A stretch of DNA of 64,000 nt from Bacterioplanoides sp. SCSIO 12839 (GCF_024397975.1 NZ_CP073745.1:252501-316500), one strand, 5' to 3'. Positions 1 to 11,062 are shown, numbered from the stretch's first letter. The notes: generated by a model from the letters alone, not told the origin. A program made the numbers and translations.

Positions 1-1868
<1,868 letters not shown>

Positions 1869-1870
1869 TA

Positions 1871-1894
1871 TAACACCCAAACTTGGTGGTGTTA
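1871..1894 (+). other. Hairpin in the 23S-5S spacer
   Basis: TAACACC (1871-1877) and GGTGTTA (1888-1894) are perfect inverted repeats just after the mature 23S end. This may be part of an rRNA processing stem. The rest of the spacer to 2032 shows no tRNA gene. Confidence 0.4.
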
Positions 1895-2032
1895 ACAAGT
1901 CAAACTCTTAAATAGAGTAAAAAATAATCGGCACCGCCGGTTCGCGAGAGAATCTTAATTACATACTCATGTATCCAACCTATTAGCTGACTGATTGCAG
2001 AGCGCGTAAGACAATCACGATGCAACAAGCTT

Positions 2033-2151
2033 TGCTTGACGACAATAGAGCTGTGGAACCACCTGAATCCATTCCGAACTCAGAAGTGAAACGCAGTATC
2101 GCCGATGGTAGTGTGGGGCTTCCCCATGTGAGAGTAGGTCATCGTCAAGCT
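2033..2151 (+). rRNA. rrf: 5S ribosomal RNA
   Basis: About 119 bases with the canonical 5S core (ccgaactcagaagtgaaacg, then gccgatggtagtgtgg, then ccccatgtgagagtagg). The ends pair as the terminal helix: GCTTGACGA at 2034-2042 with TCGTCAAGC at 2142-2150. It is the last gene of the rRNA operon that begins left of the window. Confidence 0.97.
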
Positions 2152-2160
2152 CTTATCCTA

Positions 2161-2194
2161 AAACCCCGGTCGCTCATGCGATCGGGGTTTTTTC
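2161..2194 (+). terminator. Rho-independent terminator of the rRNA operon
   Basis: A 13-bp stem (AAACCCCGGTCGC with GCGATCGGGGTTT, one G-T wobble) and a 4-base TCAT loop are followed by TTTTCTT. It sits 10 bases after the 5S gene, so it should separate the rRNA operon from the glycan cluster. Confidence 0.93.
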
Positions 2195-2349
2195 TTGCCT
2201 GTAAGAAAAGCCTGGTAATCATTCCTGGCGATACCCTGCGGGCAGCTTCGCTCTGACGAGCAACATCCTGCCGTTTAGTCTTTGCATGAAAGATAAGTCT
2301 GACGTCCAGTCTTTGGCTGGAAATAATATCTACGAATAATCCACTGGGG

Positions 2350-2355
2350 TATAAT
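2350..2355 (+). promoter_or_regulatory. Possible -10 element of the glycan-export operon
   Basis: A perfect TATAAT lies 61 bases upstream of the wzm start. No convincing -35 hexamer is found 16-18 bases upstream, so this is only a candidate. The stretch 2195-2415 otherwise holds no recognisable gene. Confidence 0.3.
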
Positions 2356-2415
2356 CATATCCATAACAATTGGTTTTCAATCTCAATAAAACCATCCGCA
2401 GTGAGCAAAAAGTAA

Positions 2416-3180
2416 TTGAATAACAAAAGTACTTATCGAGAATTTTTACTGATTCGCTCAATAGCTGAATTAAAAGCAGATGTAAGACGTTCTTTTTTAG
2501 GCGTTTTATGGTGGTTTTTAGAGCCAGTTATTTATATGACGGTATTTTACGTTGTATTTGGCTTGGGGTTACGCCAGGGCGACAGTGGATTTGTAGTTTT
2601 TTTATTAACCGGTTTGATTTTCTGGCGCTGGTTTGATGCATCAGTGAAGCAATGTAGCAGTTCCATCGTAAGTTTCAGAGGGTTAATAGGGCAGGTATAT
2701 TTACCTAAGGTTTTGTTACCTATGGTGCCTTTCTTAGCAAATAGTTTTCGATTCCTTATTGTTTTGACTATGCTTGCCGTGGTTCTTGTGGGCTCGAGTA
2801 TGGCAAGCCTCGAGACTTGGTGGTGGTCTTTGCCACTTATTATCTGCCAAGCCCTATTAACATTATCTATTGGTTTTTTTCTTGCTGCTCTGATCCCCCT
2901 TATTCCTGATCTTAAGCGTTTTGTTGATTACGGCATGACATTGTTGTTCTTTATGTCCGCGATCTTTTATCGTATAGAACATATAGATCCTGAAAAATAT
3001 TTTTATTTCATGTTTAACCCTATGGCTTTTTTTATTGAAAGCCAACGCATGGTGTTAATTCGCGGAGAGCAACCAGACACACAATTTCTGATTGCTTACG
3101 GGGTTTTATCTCTAATACTGATGGCCATGTCTGTCGCTGTTTTGAAGCGTTTTGATAAAGTCTATCCCAAGCTGGTTTAG
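2416..3180 (+). CDS. wzm: ABC-2 type polysaccharide export permease (Wzm-like)
   Basis: This 254-residue integral membrane protein has about six hydrophobic segments. Its N-terminus (RRSFLGVLWWFLEPVIYM) matches the conserved entry of ABC-2 O-antigen and capsule permeases (Wzm, KpsM, TagG). The family forms a dimeric channel with an ATPase (Wzt) and carries undecaprenyl-linked glycan across the inner membrane. The adjacent Wzt gene starts seven bases after its stop, which fits that pairing. The start is TTG because an in-frame stop (2413-2415) lies immediately upstream and the next Met is inside the first membrane segment. No good ribosome-binding site is visible. Codon use is AT-rich like the rest of the cluster. 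The family is secure; the substrate is unknown. Confidence 0.9.
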   Translation: MNNKSTYREFLLIRSIAELKADVRRSFLGVLWWFLEPVIYMTVFYVVFGLGLRQGDSGFVVFLLTGLIFWRWFDASVKQCSSSIVSFRGLIGQVYLPKVLLPMVPFLANSFRFLIVLTMLAVVLVGSSMASLETWWWSLPLIICQALLTLSIGFFLAALIPLIPDLKRFVDYGMTLLFFMSAIFYRIEHIDPEKYFYFMFNPMAFFIESQRMVLIRGEQPDTQFLIAYGVLSLILMAMSVAVLKRFDKVYPKLV

Positions 3181-3187
3181 TAACATT

Positions 3188-4048
3188 ATGTCGAACAATC
3201 ACAATGGTGAGGTTATTTTCTCTGCCCAAAATGTCGGCGTTTCATATAAGCAAAGAGTAGGGACATTCAAGAGCAGAAAGGATTGGGTTTTAAGAGATTT
3301 TAACCTCGAAATACGTAAAGGTGAGAGCCTGGCTATTATCGGTCGAAACGGTGCTGGTAAGAGTACCCTAATGCGGTTGATAGCCGGAATTATTGATTCT
3401 TGTGAAGGTCGTATTACTAATCATGCGAGGTCTGCATCTTTGTTGTCCTTGCAAGCCGGTTTTATTCCAGATCTGAGTGGCCGTGAAAATATTCTCTTGA
3501 GTGCTGTGCTGCTTGGTCTTAGCAGGACAGAGGTAGCGGCCAAAGAACAAGATATTATTGATTATGCTGACTTGGAAAATCATATAGATAAACCAGTTTC
3601 AACATACTCTTCAGGAATGAAAGCCAGGTTAGGTTTTTCAGTCGCGAAATATGCAAACTCAGACATGTTGCTTATTGATGAGGTACTTGGTGTTGGTGAT
3701 GACGAATTTAAGGCCAAGTCGTCTGCCGCTATTCGTGAAATGGTAAAATCTGATCGTACAATCGTTTTTGTATCTCATAGTGCTATAGCTGTTAAATCAC
3801 TATGTAATCGTGCAGCCTGGTTAGAACACGGAAGAATAGTGGATATTGGGGAGCCTGAGCGCGTTATCGATAATTATCGTAAATATAATACGATATGCAG
3901 AGCTATCGCTGAGGCTAAAGGAATTCCTGAGTCCCAAGTACGTGCAGAAGGTAAGAAAAATGACCCCTTTGCCGTAATAGAAGACTTTGACAAAGCATTA
4001 ACTGCTGAGATGAGAAATGATCAATCAAAGAAGATGCTACTAAGGTGA
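3188..4048 (+). CDS. wzt: Polysaccharide ABC transporter ATP-binding protein (Wzt-like, short form)
   Basis: The ATPase partner of the upstream permease, 286 residues from the ATG chosen here. It has Walker A GRNGAGKST at residues 52-60, the signature YSSGMKAR at 140-147, Walker B ending LLIDEVLGVGD near 160-170, and an H-loop SHS. An upstream in-frame start at 3152 would overlap wzm by 29 bases and add a non-homologous leader, so it was not chosen. Only about 80 residues follow the H-loop. The C-terminal carbohydrate-binding domain of full-length Wzt proteins (about 400 residues) is therefore missing, as in KpsT or TagH types. This suggests export that does not depend on recognising a chain-terminating modification (inference). 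Confidence 0.92.
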   Translation: MSNNHNGEVIFSAQNVGVSYKQRVGTFKSRKDWVLRDFNLEIRKGESLAIIGRNGAGKSTLMRLIAGIIDSCEGRITNHARSASLLSLQAGFIPDLSGRENILLSAVLLGLSRTEVAAKEQDIIDYADLENHIDKPVSTYSSGMKARLGFSVAKYANSDMLLIDEVLGVGDDEFKAKSSAAIREMVKSDRTIVFVSHSAIAVKSLCNRAAWLEHGRIVDIGEPERVIDNYRKYNTICRAIAEAKGIPESQVRAEGKKNDPFAVIEDFDKALTAEMRNDQSKKMLLR

Positions 4049-4055
4049 TAAAGCA

Positions 4056-5201
4056 GTGAAACAAGGACAAATACTCGTAGTAGGTATGCATCGTTCAGGA
4101 ACCTCGGCTCTGACCCACTTGTTATCTAATATGGGAGCTAACTTTGGTGACCTGAAGGATAGTATCGGAGCCAATAAAGAGAATCCCAAAGGTTTTTGGG
4201 AACGAAGGGATGTACGCAGGTTAAATGACCAGATTCTGCATGCTCTGGGGTGCGAGTGGGATACCTTAACGCACTTTAACCTTGATAGTTTATCCAGCGA
4301 TGTTCGTGCCAGCTTTCTTCAGGGAGCGAAAGAAATAACTGGCAACTTATCTCTGGCCGGAACAAGTTTTGTAATTAAAGACCCTAGAGTATGCTTGCTT
4401 TTACCCTTATGGTTAGATGCACTTGATAACCCACTTATTGTATATATTCATCGATCTCCCTTAGAAATTGCCAAGAGTCTTAGTGCCAGAAATGATTTTG
4501 ACCTGGAATTCGGGCTTACTCTGTGGGAGGTGTACGCCTCACACGCGCTGGCAACTTTAGGTTCTGTGCCTAGTATCTTTATTGATTATAAAGATTTACT
4601 GAATAACGAGCTGCAGCAAGCTCAACGCCTGGAAGAATTTTTTATTGAGTTTGGTGCAAATGATTTAGGTATTCCTAATCCTGAAGAACTGAAGGGTACC
4701 GTTGAGGCTTCACTCAGAAATCAAATTTCAAGCGGTAATGAAGACTTAATGAGCTCAAATCAAATCGCATTATGTAAATACATAAATACGTTATGTGAAG
4801 GCGCGACTATCCAACCTGATATTAAAGCTGTAGTACCTTCTATGTCTGATAGAGATGAAGGTTTGCTTAATCTAAAGAAATATTCAAGAGTTAAATTTAA
4901 ATACGACGAACTTCAAAGTTACAAAACCAGTCTTAAGCAGCGTTTTAACGAGTTAGAACAACATCATTTAAATACGCGTGAAAAATTTAAAATGCAAATA
5001 TCTGAGCTTCGTGATGTTAATGCTGAGCTTCGTTATGAAAAAACACTGGTTTCCCACCTTGACCCTATTGCTCGCTGGATTGGAAAGTCGAAGGTTATTG
5101 CACTTTTCGTGAAGTGCTTAGCACCTTTATCATTTAATGGCCATGTTCAGAAACTAATTGGTTATCATCGTGAATTGTTCGAACTGTATTCAGAGCGGTA
5201 A
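4056..5201 (+). CDS. Sulfotransferase-like protein with C-terminal coiled coil
   Basis: A 381-residue protein whose N-terminus carries a P-loop-like PAPS-binding motif, GMHRSGTSAL at residues 10-19, typical of sulfotransferases. KDPR follows at 108-111 and HRSPLEIAKSLSARN at 132-146 resembles the 3'-phosphate-binding segment. The family transfers sulfate from PAPS to sugar hydroxyls; here the acceptor is presumably the exported glycan (inference). Residues about 280-340 are charged and heptad-like (a coiled coil), and the tail is basic and hydrophobic. This is an unusual extension that might hold the enzyme at the membrane or in a complex. It starts at GTG seven bases after wzt and ends six bases before the next gene, so it is part of the same operon. 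No PAPS-synthesis genes are in the window. Confidence 0.8.
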   Translation: MKQGQILVVGMHRSGTSALTHLLSNMGANFGDLKDSIGANKENPKGFWERRDVRRLNDQILHALGCEWDTLTHFNLDSLSSDVRASFLQGAKEITGNLSLAGTSFVIKDPRVCLLLPLWLDALDNPLIVYIHRSPLEIAKSLSARNDFDLEFGLTLWEVYASHALATLGSVPSIFIDYKDLLNNELQQAQRLEEFFIEFGANDLGIPNPEELKGTVEASLRNQISSGNEDLMSSNQIALCKYINTLCEGATIQPDIKAVVPSMSDRDEGLLNLKKYSRVKFKYDELQSYKTSLKQRFNELEQHHLNTREKFKMQISELRDVNAELRYEKTLVSHLDPIARWIGKSKVIALFVKCLAPLSFNGHVQKLIGYHRELFELYSER

Positions 5202-5207
5202 GTTTAA

Positions 5208-7208
5208 TTGAGTAAAAAAGTAGATATATTAATACCGGTTTTTAATGGCTTAACCTACGTTGTCGACTGTGTTGAAAGCGTACTCCGTTATACTGACTCC
5301 TCTCTGTACCACCTGTGGTTACTCGATGATTGCAGTGACGCAAAAACCAATGGTTATTTGCAAGGAATAGCGGATCAGTATGATCATGTAACTCTTGTCG
5401 TAAATGATGAAAATCAGGGCTTTGTAAAAAACTGCAATATTGGTTTCAGCAAAGGTCGGCTCGAGTGGTGTTTGCTGCTCAACAGCGATGTTATCGTTAC
5501 ACCTAAGTGGTTAGACAGTATGCTTAAGTGTGGCGAATCAGATGAGAAAATCGCAGGTGTAAACCCTTTAACCAATCATGCATCACAAATAAATGTCCCG
5601 ATGTATGCAGGTGCTAGCTTCCTGGCAGTTAATGATTATTTTTCTAATACTCAGAATATCTCATACCCCGACATTGTCACCGGTGTTGGTTTCTGTTTGA
5701 TGTTGCGTCGTTCTGTAATTAACAAACTTTCACTGTTTGATGAAATATACGGTAAGGGATATTGTGAGGAGTCTGACCTCTGTATGCGCCTCACTACTCA
5801 GGGACACAGAGTAGTTGTAGCTCCTTCAGTGTATGTATATCACAAAGGTGGAGGTACCTTTACCGATCGTGGTGAGCGCTACAAGAAAAATCGAAAAATT
5901 TTTGATCAACGTTGGGCGAATGACTATCAAGAGCAGTTCAAGGTCTTTCATCAGTTAAACCCATTGCAGAAATACCGTGATGCAATGGAATCAGGATCTC
6001 GATGGGACCCGATATTTGGCCTGCGCCAAGCTTACAGAAATGTACGTGCTCAACTTCAACACCGAAATTATCTTAACAGCATTAAAGCTTGTATTCGTGC
6101 TAGTTATGATATCGCTAATACACGAGCCTTGGTATACAGGGATTCGGATTATCGTAAGTTCGGGCAAGAGGGAAAATTACGAGTCACTTATGTTTTGCAT
6201 AATGTAACTGTTGCTGGTGGGGTTTTATCCGTAATTCAATTGGTTAACCAATTAATACATCAGGGTGTTGATGCGAAGATTGTTGCACTCCGAGAATATC
6301 CAGAAATATATAATTGGCAGCTGCTGACACGCCCTATTATTTACAAGAATGTAGAAGAGTTGATTAAGTACTTCCCAGAGAGTGATATTGCTGTAGCTAC
6401 TCACTGGACTACAGCATCATGGGTAAACAAAGTTGTAGAATCTAAAAAAAGCAAAAAGTCAGCTTATTTCTTACAAGATTATGAACCGTGGTTCTTTCCG
6501 GAAAATAAAAAGAGTGAGCGTTCAGAAGTTCAAAAAACATATGAATTAGTCGGAAATAAAATCGTCAAATCTAACTGGCTATCAGGTATGTTAAAGACGG
6601 ACGGCTATGAAACTCAAAAGATTCGTTTAGGAATGAATCTGGAAGTTTTTTATCCTCGTGAAGTTGAACGCTCAGATAAAATTCGAATTTTATCCATGGC
6701 CAGGCCTAGAACTCCGCGACGCGGATATGAAGACTTGCTGGCAGCGCTAAAAATATTGTGGAAGGAGGTGGATAAAAATAATGTTGAAATTGTCTTTTTT
6801 GGTGAAGATGGCCTGAAAATTAGTGATGATTTCCCTGTTACTGATGTAGGTGTAATTAGTAGTCAGGATGCTTTAGCAAAGCTCTATAGTAGCTGTGATA
6901 TTTATATCGATAGCTCAGTCTTTCAAGGATTTGGCAGACCCGCACTTGAAGCGATGGCTTGTGGTGCTGCTTGTGTAGTGACCAACGTCGGTGGGGTTAA
7001 TGAGTACGCAGTAAACGGGGAAAACTGTTTAGCTATTGAACCTTCAAATCCACAGATGATGGCGGAATCAGTTAAAAAGCTTGTCGAAGATAAAGACCTT
7101 CGAGAGCAGTTTGTGACACAGGGGCTTGAAACAGCGAAGTCGTTTTGTCATCGACGAGAGGGGCGCGAGACTTATGAGTACTTCAAAGAGATTGCAGGGA
7201 AAGCATGA
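5208..7208 (+). CDS. Two-domain glycosyltransferase, GT2 fused to GT4 (WsaF-like)
   Basis: A 666-residue bifunctional-looking enzyme. The N-terminal GT2 domain (about 1-250) starts VDILIPVFNG, has LNSDV at 91-95 as the metal-binding DXD equivalent, and CEESDLCMRL for the catalytic region. The C-terminal half (about 300-666) is a GT4 / GT-B fold related to rhamnosyltransferase WsaF: VTYVLHNVTVAGGV at its start and GFGRPALEAMACG at 574-586, which holds the nucleotide-sugar-binding EX7E motif. Such fusions usually add two successive sugars of a repeat. The start is TTG, six bases after the sulfotransferase stop. The end overlaps the next gene as ATGATG, showing translational coupling. Donor sugars cannot be deduced from sequence; rhamnose is a guess from family likeness. 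Confidence 0.85.
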   Translation: MSKKVDILIPVFNGLTYVVDCVESVLRYTDSSLYHLWLLDDCSDAKTNGYLQGIADQYDHVTLVVNDENQGFVKNCNIGFSKGRLEWCLLLNSDVIVTPKWLDSMLKCGESDEKIAGVNPLTNHASQINVPMYAGASFLAVNDYFSNTQNISYPDIVTGVGFCLMLRRSVINKLSLFDEIYGKGYCEESDLCMRLTTQGHRVVVAPSVYVYHKGGGTFTDRGERYKKNRKIFDQRWANDYQEQFKVFHQLNPLQKYRDAMESGSRWDPIFGLRQAYRNVRAQLQHRNYLNSIKACIRASYDIANTRALVYRDSDYRKFGQEGKLRVTYVLHNVTVAGGVLSVIQLVNQLIHQGVDAKIVALREYPEIYNWQLLTRPIIYKNVEELIKYFPESDIAVATHWTTASWVNKVVESKKSKKSAYFLQDYEPWFFPENKKSERSEVQKTYELVGNKIVKSNWLSGMLKTDGYETQKIRLGMNLEVFYPREVERSDKIRILSMARPRTPRRGYEDLLAALKILWKEVDKNNVEIVFFGEDGLKISDDFPVTDVGVISSQDALAKLYSSCDIYIDSSVFQGFGRPALEAMACGAACVVTNVGGVNEYAVNGENCLAIEPSNPQMMAESVKKLVEDKDLREQFVTQGLETAKSFCHRREGRETYEYFKEIAGKA

Positions 7209-8203
7209 TGCGAAGATATTTGAGTTATATTAAGCGACACTTGTTTCCACAGCAGCAAGCCCCAGTCCCTAAATTATCGATTATTGTTGTTGTCTATAAA
7301 ATGGCTGAGCAAGCTAATAACACATTATATTCTCTTTCCCGAAAATATCAGATGGATATCAAGAAGGAAGACTACGAGGTGATTGTCGTTGAGAATGCCT
7401 CTTCTGAGGAATTAGGCGAGCAGCGAGCTCTGAGTCATGGAAAAAACTTTCGTTATTTTTATCGCAATGATGACAGTGTAAGCCCTGTACCTGCTATTAA
7501 CTATGCTGCTGAGCAGGCTATAGGAGAGCACATCTGTGTAATGATTGATGGGGCCAGAATGGTTACTCCTGGTATGATCAAACAAACCCTATCAGCAACC
7601 AGGTTATCTGAAATGGCAGTCATTTCAGTGCCGGGCTATCACTTGGGCCATAAGGTTCAGCAGGAGGCCATGGAGGAAGGCTATGACACCCATATGGAAG
7701 CTGAATTGTTATCTTCCGTCGCCTGGAAAGAGAACGGATACAATCTGTTTGAAATAGCCTGCTTCAGTAGTACGAGTAAGCGCGGTTATTTTCTCTCAGG
7801 AGGGGAAAGTAACTGCATTACAGTATCAAAAAAGCTATGGAATGAATTAGGTGGCTACGATGCTGGTTTTACTTCAGTCGGTGGTGGTCTCTCTAACTTG
7901 GATTTTTACAAACGAGCCTGTGAACACCCTGAAACTGAATTAATTAATATTGCTGCGGAAGGATCCTTTCATCAGTTTCATGGTGGGGTGACCACAGGAC
8001 AGGAAGCAGAAAAACGCTTAGCGGCTTTAGATACTCATTTCGCGGAGTATGAATCACTACGTGGCGAAGCATTTCGTCCACCGAAAGTTCCGGCTTTGGT
8101 TTTTGGTAGCTTTTCGGCGCAGAGCTTGATCTTTGCTCCAGTTTCAGTAGAAACCTACTGGGAAATTAAAAAATATAGTTATGACAAAAAGGAGTCAGAA
8201 TAA
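7205..8203 (+). CDS. GT2-like protein of the DGARM family, copy 1
   Basis: A 332-residue GT-A-fold protein: LSIIVVVYKM near residue 24, YEVIVVENASS at 57-67. DGARM at 115-119 stands where GT2 enzymes normally have a DXD metal site, and SFHQFHGGVTT lies at 254-264. The same landmarks recur in two minus-strand genes (14887-15858 and 15855-16862), so these are three paralogues in one cluster. The family is assigned by fold likeness; catalytic activity is unproven, because DGA lacks the second Asp of DXD. It overlaps the upstream fusion gene by four bases and the following oxygenase by one base (TAATG), indicating tight co-translation. It may transfer a sugar or a non-sugar group on the exported glycan. 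Confidence 0.78.
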   Translation: MMRRYLSYIKRHLFPQQQAPVPKLSIIVVVYKMAEQANNTLYSLSRKYQMDIKKEDYEVIVVENASSEELGEQRALSHGKNFRYFYRNDDSVSPVPAINYAAEQAIGEHICVMIDGARMVTPGMIKQTLSATRLSEMAVISVPGYHLGHKVQQEAMEEGYDTHMEAELLSSVAWKENGYNLFEIACFSSTSKRGYFLSGGESNCITVSKKLWNELGGYDAGFTSVGGGLSNLDFYKRACEHPETELINIAAEGSFHQFHGGVTTGQEAEKRLAALDTHFAEYESLRGEAFRPPKVPALVFGSFSAQSLIFAPVSVETYWEIKKYSYDKKESE

Positions 8204-9027
8204 TGCTGAAAGAAATTATTAAAAAACTCAGTAATCAATCGGGCTCAACTTCTGGTTCAAATAGCACTGGCTCTTTAGCTTTGGGTGACACTTTACTCGA
8301 CTTTGGTCGCCTTAATGCCATGGCTCGTGATAACCGTGAATCTTATCAGGTAAATACTCCTTTTCCACATGTTGTCGTCGATAATTTCTTATCTAAAGAC
8401 TCACTAAAGGTCGTGTTAGATGCCATTCCTGAACCTGATCTCTCTAAACAAAAGCGCGATAATTCTGCCAAAACACAGGGTGGAATGAAGGCCCAGCATG
8501 GCAAGGTAGGTCTTAACGATGAAGGCAAACTAAACCCAGTGATGCGGCAGCTTTTCTGGGAATTAAATTCTCAGGGGTTTTTACGGTTTCTGCAGCGTTT
8601 AACTGATATTGATGGTCTTTTACCGGACCCTACATTAAGAGGTGGAGGAGTTCATCAAACTAAGCGGGGAGGATTATTACGGGTTCATGCCGACTTTAAT
8701 AAACATCCTGTTTATAATCTGGACAGGCGGATTAATTTTATTCTCTATTTAAACCCTGACTGGAAAGAAGAGTATGGTGGCCATCTTGAATTATGGGATC
8801 GCGATGTTACTGAGTGTCAGTCCCGTGTTTTACCTATTTTAAATCGTTGTGTGATTTTCAATACTTCAAGTTGGTCATTTCATGGGCATCCACATCCATT
8901 GACATGCCCAGATGATATGTATCGTCGTTCAATTGCAATGTATTACTACTCAAATGGACGCCCAGCAAGTGATGATAGCGATGAGAAACACGCAACAATA
9001 TGGCCGGCTCTTCCTGGAGAAAAATAA
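8203..9027 (+). CDS. 2-oxoglutarate/Fe(II)-dependent oxygenase (prolyl-4-hydroxylase-like fold)
   Basis: A 274-residue protein with the double-stranded beta-helix signatures of 2OG-Fe(II) dioxygenases. There is an HxD at H162-A-D164 (VHADF), a distal His at H227 in SFHGHPHPL, and R242 in RRSIAMYYY placed to bind the 2OG carboxylate. YGGHLELWD at 191-199 is the usual core strand. The facial triad is intact, so the enzyme is probably active. It overlaps the DGARM GT2-like gene by one base and has an AGGAG site. Such oxygenases occur in glycan clusters, but the substrate here (sugar, amino-acid decoration or lipid) is not known. The first ~35 residues are Ser/Gly-rich and probably unstructured. 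Confidence 0.85.
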   Translation: MLKEIIKKLSNQSGSTSGSNSTGSLALGDTLLDFGRLNAMARDNRESYQVNTPFPHVVVDNFLSKDSLKVVLDAIPEPDLSKQKRDNSAKTQGGMKAQHGKVGLNDEGKLNPVMRQLFWELNSQGFLRFLQRLTDIDGLLPDPTLRGGGVHQTKRGGLLRVHADFNKHPVYNLDRRINFILYLNPDWKEEYGGHLELWDRDVTECQSRVLPILNRCVIFNTSSWSFHGHPHPLTCPDDMYRRSIAMYYYSNGRPASDDSDEKHATIWPALPGEK

Positions 9028-9090
9028 TTTTTATAGACCATTACTTTTAAGGGTAACGTAAAAGTTAATTTATAAGCACGGATAGCAAAA

Positions 9091-11037
9091 ATGAAACATT
9101 ATTGGTTAGTGGTAAAGGTAAAAAAACCCGAAATACTCGAATCGGTTAAAGCTGCAGCAAAAAAACGAATACCAAAATTATTATCGATCGTACCCGAATT
9201 TGTTGGTGTGAAACAGCTTTTGAGTGATACTTTACTCTTAAGTTTCTCTGCAAATAATCAAATATTTGGATATGGCAAGCCTTATGTATTTACTGAAAAA
9301 TCCGCTGTTATGGTGGAGGGCCTTCCTACTTTAGAAAAAGTTGGTATATCACCAAAAGACGATATTCCCCTTCGGATTTTGGAGCTATTTAAATACAACG
9401 ACCCCCAGGATATGTACCGGAAATTTGGTGGAACATGGAGTATTGCTCATGTTAATCGTGATCTAATACAGGTTTTTTCTGACTTTAGTGGATACTCTTC
9501 TTGTTATTATCACAACTCATCAGATCTGTTCATAACTGGTAATTCGGCTCAGCTGGTTGCTTCATTCATAGAGGCTAATCTGGAAGGTAAGTATAATTGG
9601 CGAACTATGTCCTGGTTGGCTTCTACTACCATGATATGGGGAGACCAAACTATCTACGATGGTGTACAAAAGTTAGCTGCTGGTGATTACCTAGAGTTAA
9701 CGCGTAACACTAATGAACTTAAAATACGAAATTTTTCTACCAACTTTTATACCCCATTATACTTTTCATCTGATATACAGAAAAATGCTTATATTGAAGA
9801 TGTTCTTGGGAAAATGTGTAACAAAGTGGCTTGGTATCTTGGCCGGGGGATAAAAATACATACGCATCTTACAGGTGGTAAGGATACCCGAATGATATTG
9901 GCACTGTTGATGGGGTCAGGTGCCATAAGTAATATCGATAAAATACAGACAAGTGGTGATGAAGATAATGGCGATGTGATTGTTGCGCGACTTATTGCCA
10001 AAAAGTTAGGGCTGGATAGCTTACACCAAGTCAATTCAGGTAATAAATCCAGATCGTCTGCTGACCCGAGGAAAATGGCAACTCGGTTTGTTTATTGTTC
10101 GAATCGATATGAAGGGCAGCTGACCCCATTTGATGGTGGTGAAAAGGTTATTCCACGATTGCCAGGGGCTTGCTCATTAATGGGAGGTGGAGGCGAAATT
10201 TATCGCAATAAACTTAATATTGATACGAATAATAAAGAAGAGAATGTTAATGCATTGCTGAATGCATATTGTCGTTACAATAAATTAGGCTTGCTGAATG
10301 ATAGAGCGATACATTTTCAACGTGGATATATTCAAGATGTTGTTCAGGTTTATAAAAATAATCATATATTAAATCAAGAAATGAAATTTTATATTGATCA
10401 GCGTTTGTCCAATTGGGGAGCTGCTCATTTTAGGCATGGTGCTGGAGGACGCATTCCTGTGTTAATAGACTTTGACTTAGCACGCTATCAAGCCAGTACT
10501 GTAGACAATAAGTCTGAAGATATTCACTTTGAGATAATTCGTCATGCTTGTCCAGAATTGTTGGATATCCCATTTTTAAACCAACGCTGGGGAGGAAATA
10601 CACTTAAAAAAGCTGATGGTTTGGGATTTAATATTGATCCTATTGAAGTTCCTGTCAAAAAAAGCTTTCCATGGCAATTTGAAGTATACTCTAAGGTCCG
10701 TAATTTATGTGTCGAGCAAATATTAGAAAATTTTAGTGGACTATCCCCTTGGTTGTCGAAGCGACAGTTGAAAGCGATGAGAGCTAAAAAAATTATGGGT
10801 GAGAAATTCAATTCGGCTGACATTAAGATGATTTTTGGTCTTGCCATGGCAGCGACAGGTTACTCTAAGGAAAGTTATTACATTCCAGATCATTATCAAC
10901 GGCCATGTAAAGGGATCGTTAACGACATGAATAATGAAGCGAAAGTTTTATTTTCTGATTCTTGGGAATACGATGACTATAATCGAGAAAATGAAAATAT
11001 TAATGATTGGGAAAGGAAGTTTGAACTGTCGATTTGA
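9091..11037 (+). CDS. Asparagine-synthase-related protein lacking the amidotransferase cysteine
   Basis: A 648-residue protein with the two-domain layout of AsnB. The N-terminal ~200 residues resemble a class II glutamine amidotransferase fold (FGGTWSIAHVNRDL near 112-125, FSDFSGYSSCYY near 129-140). The synthetase domain has a PP-loop TGGKDT at 261-266, a variant of SGGxDS. The catalytic Cys2 of true AsnB is absent: the protein begins Met-Lys-His. It may therefore use an amine other than glutamine-derived ammonia, or adenylate another substrate, as beta-lactam synthetase relatives do (inference). The gap of 63 bases after the oxygenase is the largest in this operon and may hold a weak promoter. 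The sequence is among the most AT-rich of the window. Confidence 0.72.
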   Translation: MKHYWLVVKVKKPEILESVKAAAKKRIPKLLSIVPEFVGVKQLLSDTLLLSFSANNQIFGYGKPYVFTEKSAVMVEGLPTLEKVGISPKDDIPLRILELFKYNDPQDMYRKFGGTWSIAHVNRDLIQVFSDFSGYSSCYYHNSSDLFITGNSAQLVASFIEANLEGKYNWRTMSWLASTTMIWGDQTIYDGVQKLAAGDYLELTRNTNELKIRNFSTNFYTPLYFSSDIQKNAYIEDVLGKMCNKVAWYLGRGIKIHTHLTGGKDTRMILALLMGSGAISNIDKIQTSGDEDNGDVIVARLIAKKLGLDSLHQVNSGNKSRSSADPRKMATRFVYCSNRYEGQLTPFDGGEKVIPRLPGACSLMGGGGEIYRNKLNIDTNNKEENVNALLNAYCRYNKLGLLNDRAIHFQRGYIQDVVQVYKNNHILNQEMKFYIDQRLSNWGAAHFRHGAGGRIPVLIDFDLARYQASTVDNKSEDIHFEIIRHACPELLDIPFLNQRWGGNTLKKADGLGFNIDPIEVPVKKSFPWQFEVYSKVRNLCVEQILENFSGLSPWLSKRQLKAMRAKKIMGEKFNSADIKMIFGLAMAATGYSKESYYIPDHYQRPCKGIVNDMNNEAKVLFSDSWEYDDYNRENENINDWERKFELSI

Positions 11038-11062
11038 TTTCTTCTGATGTTAGTGAATTTTA

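Noticed and set aside
2020-2256. 78-codon plus-strand frame across the 5S gene and terminator
   Set aside because: It consists of the 5S rRNA and terminator hairpin read as codons.
3152-3187. Upstream extension of wzt
   Set aside because: It would overlap wzm by 29 bases and add a non-homologous leader; the ATG at 3188 fits the family.
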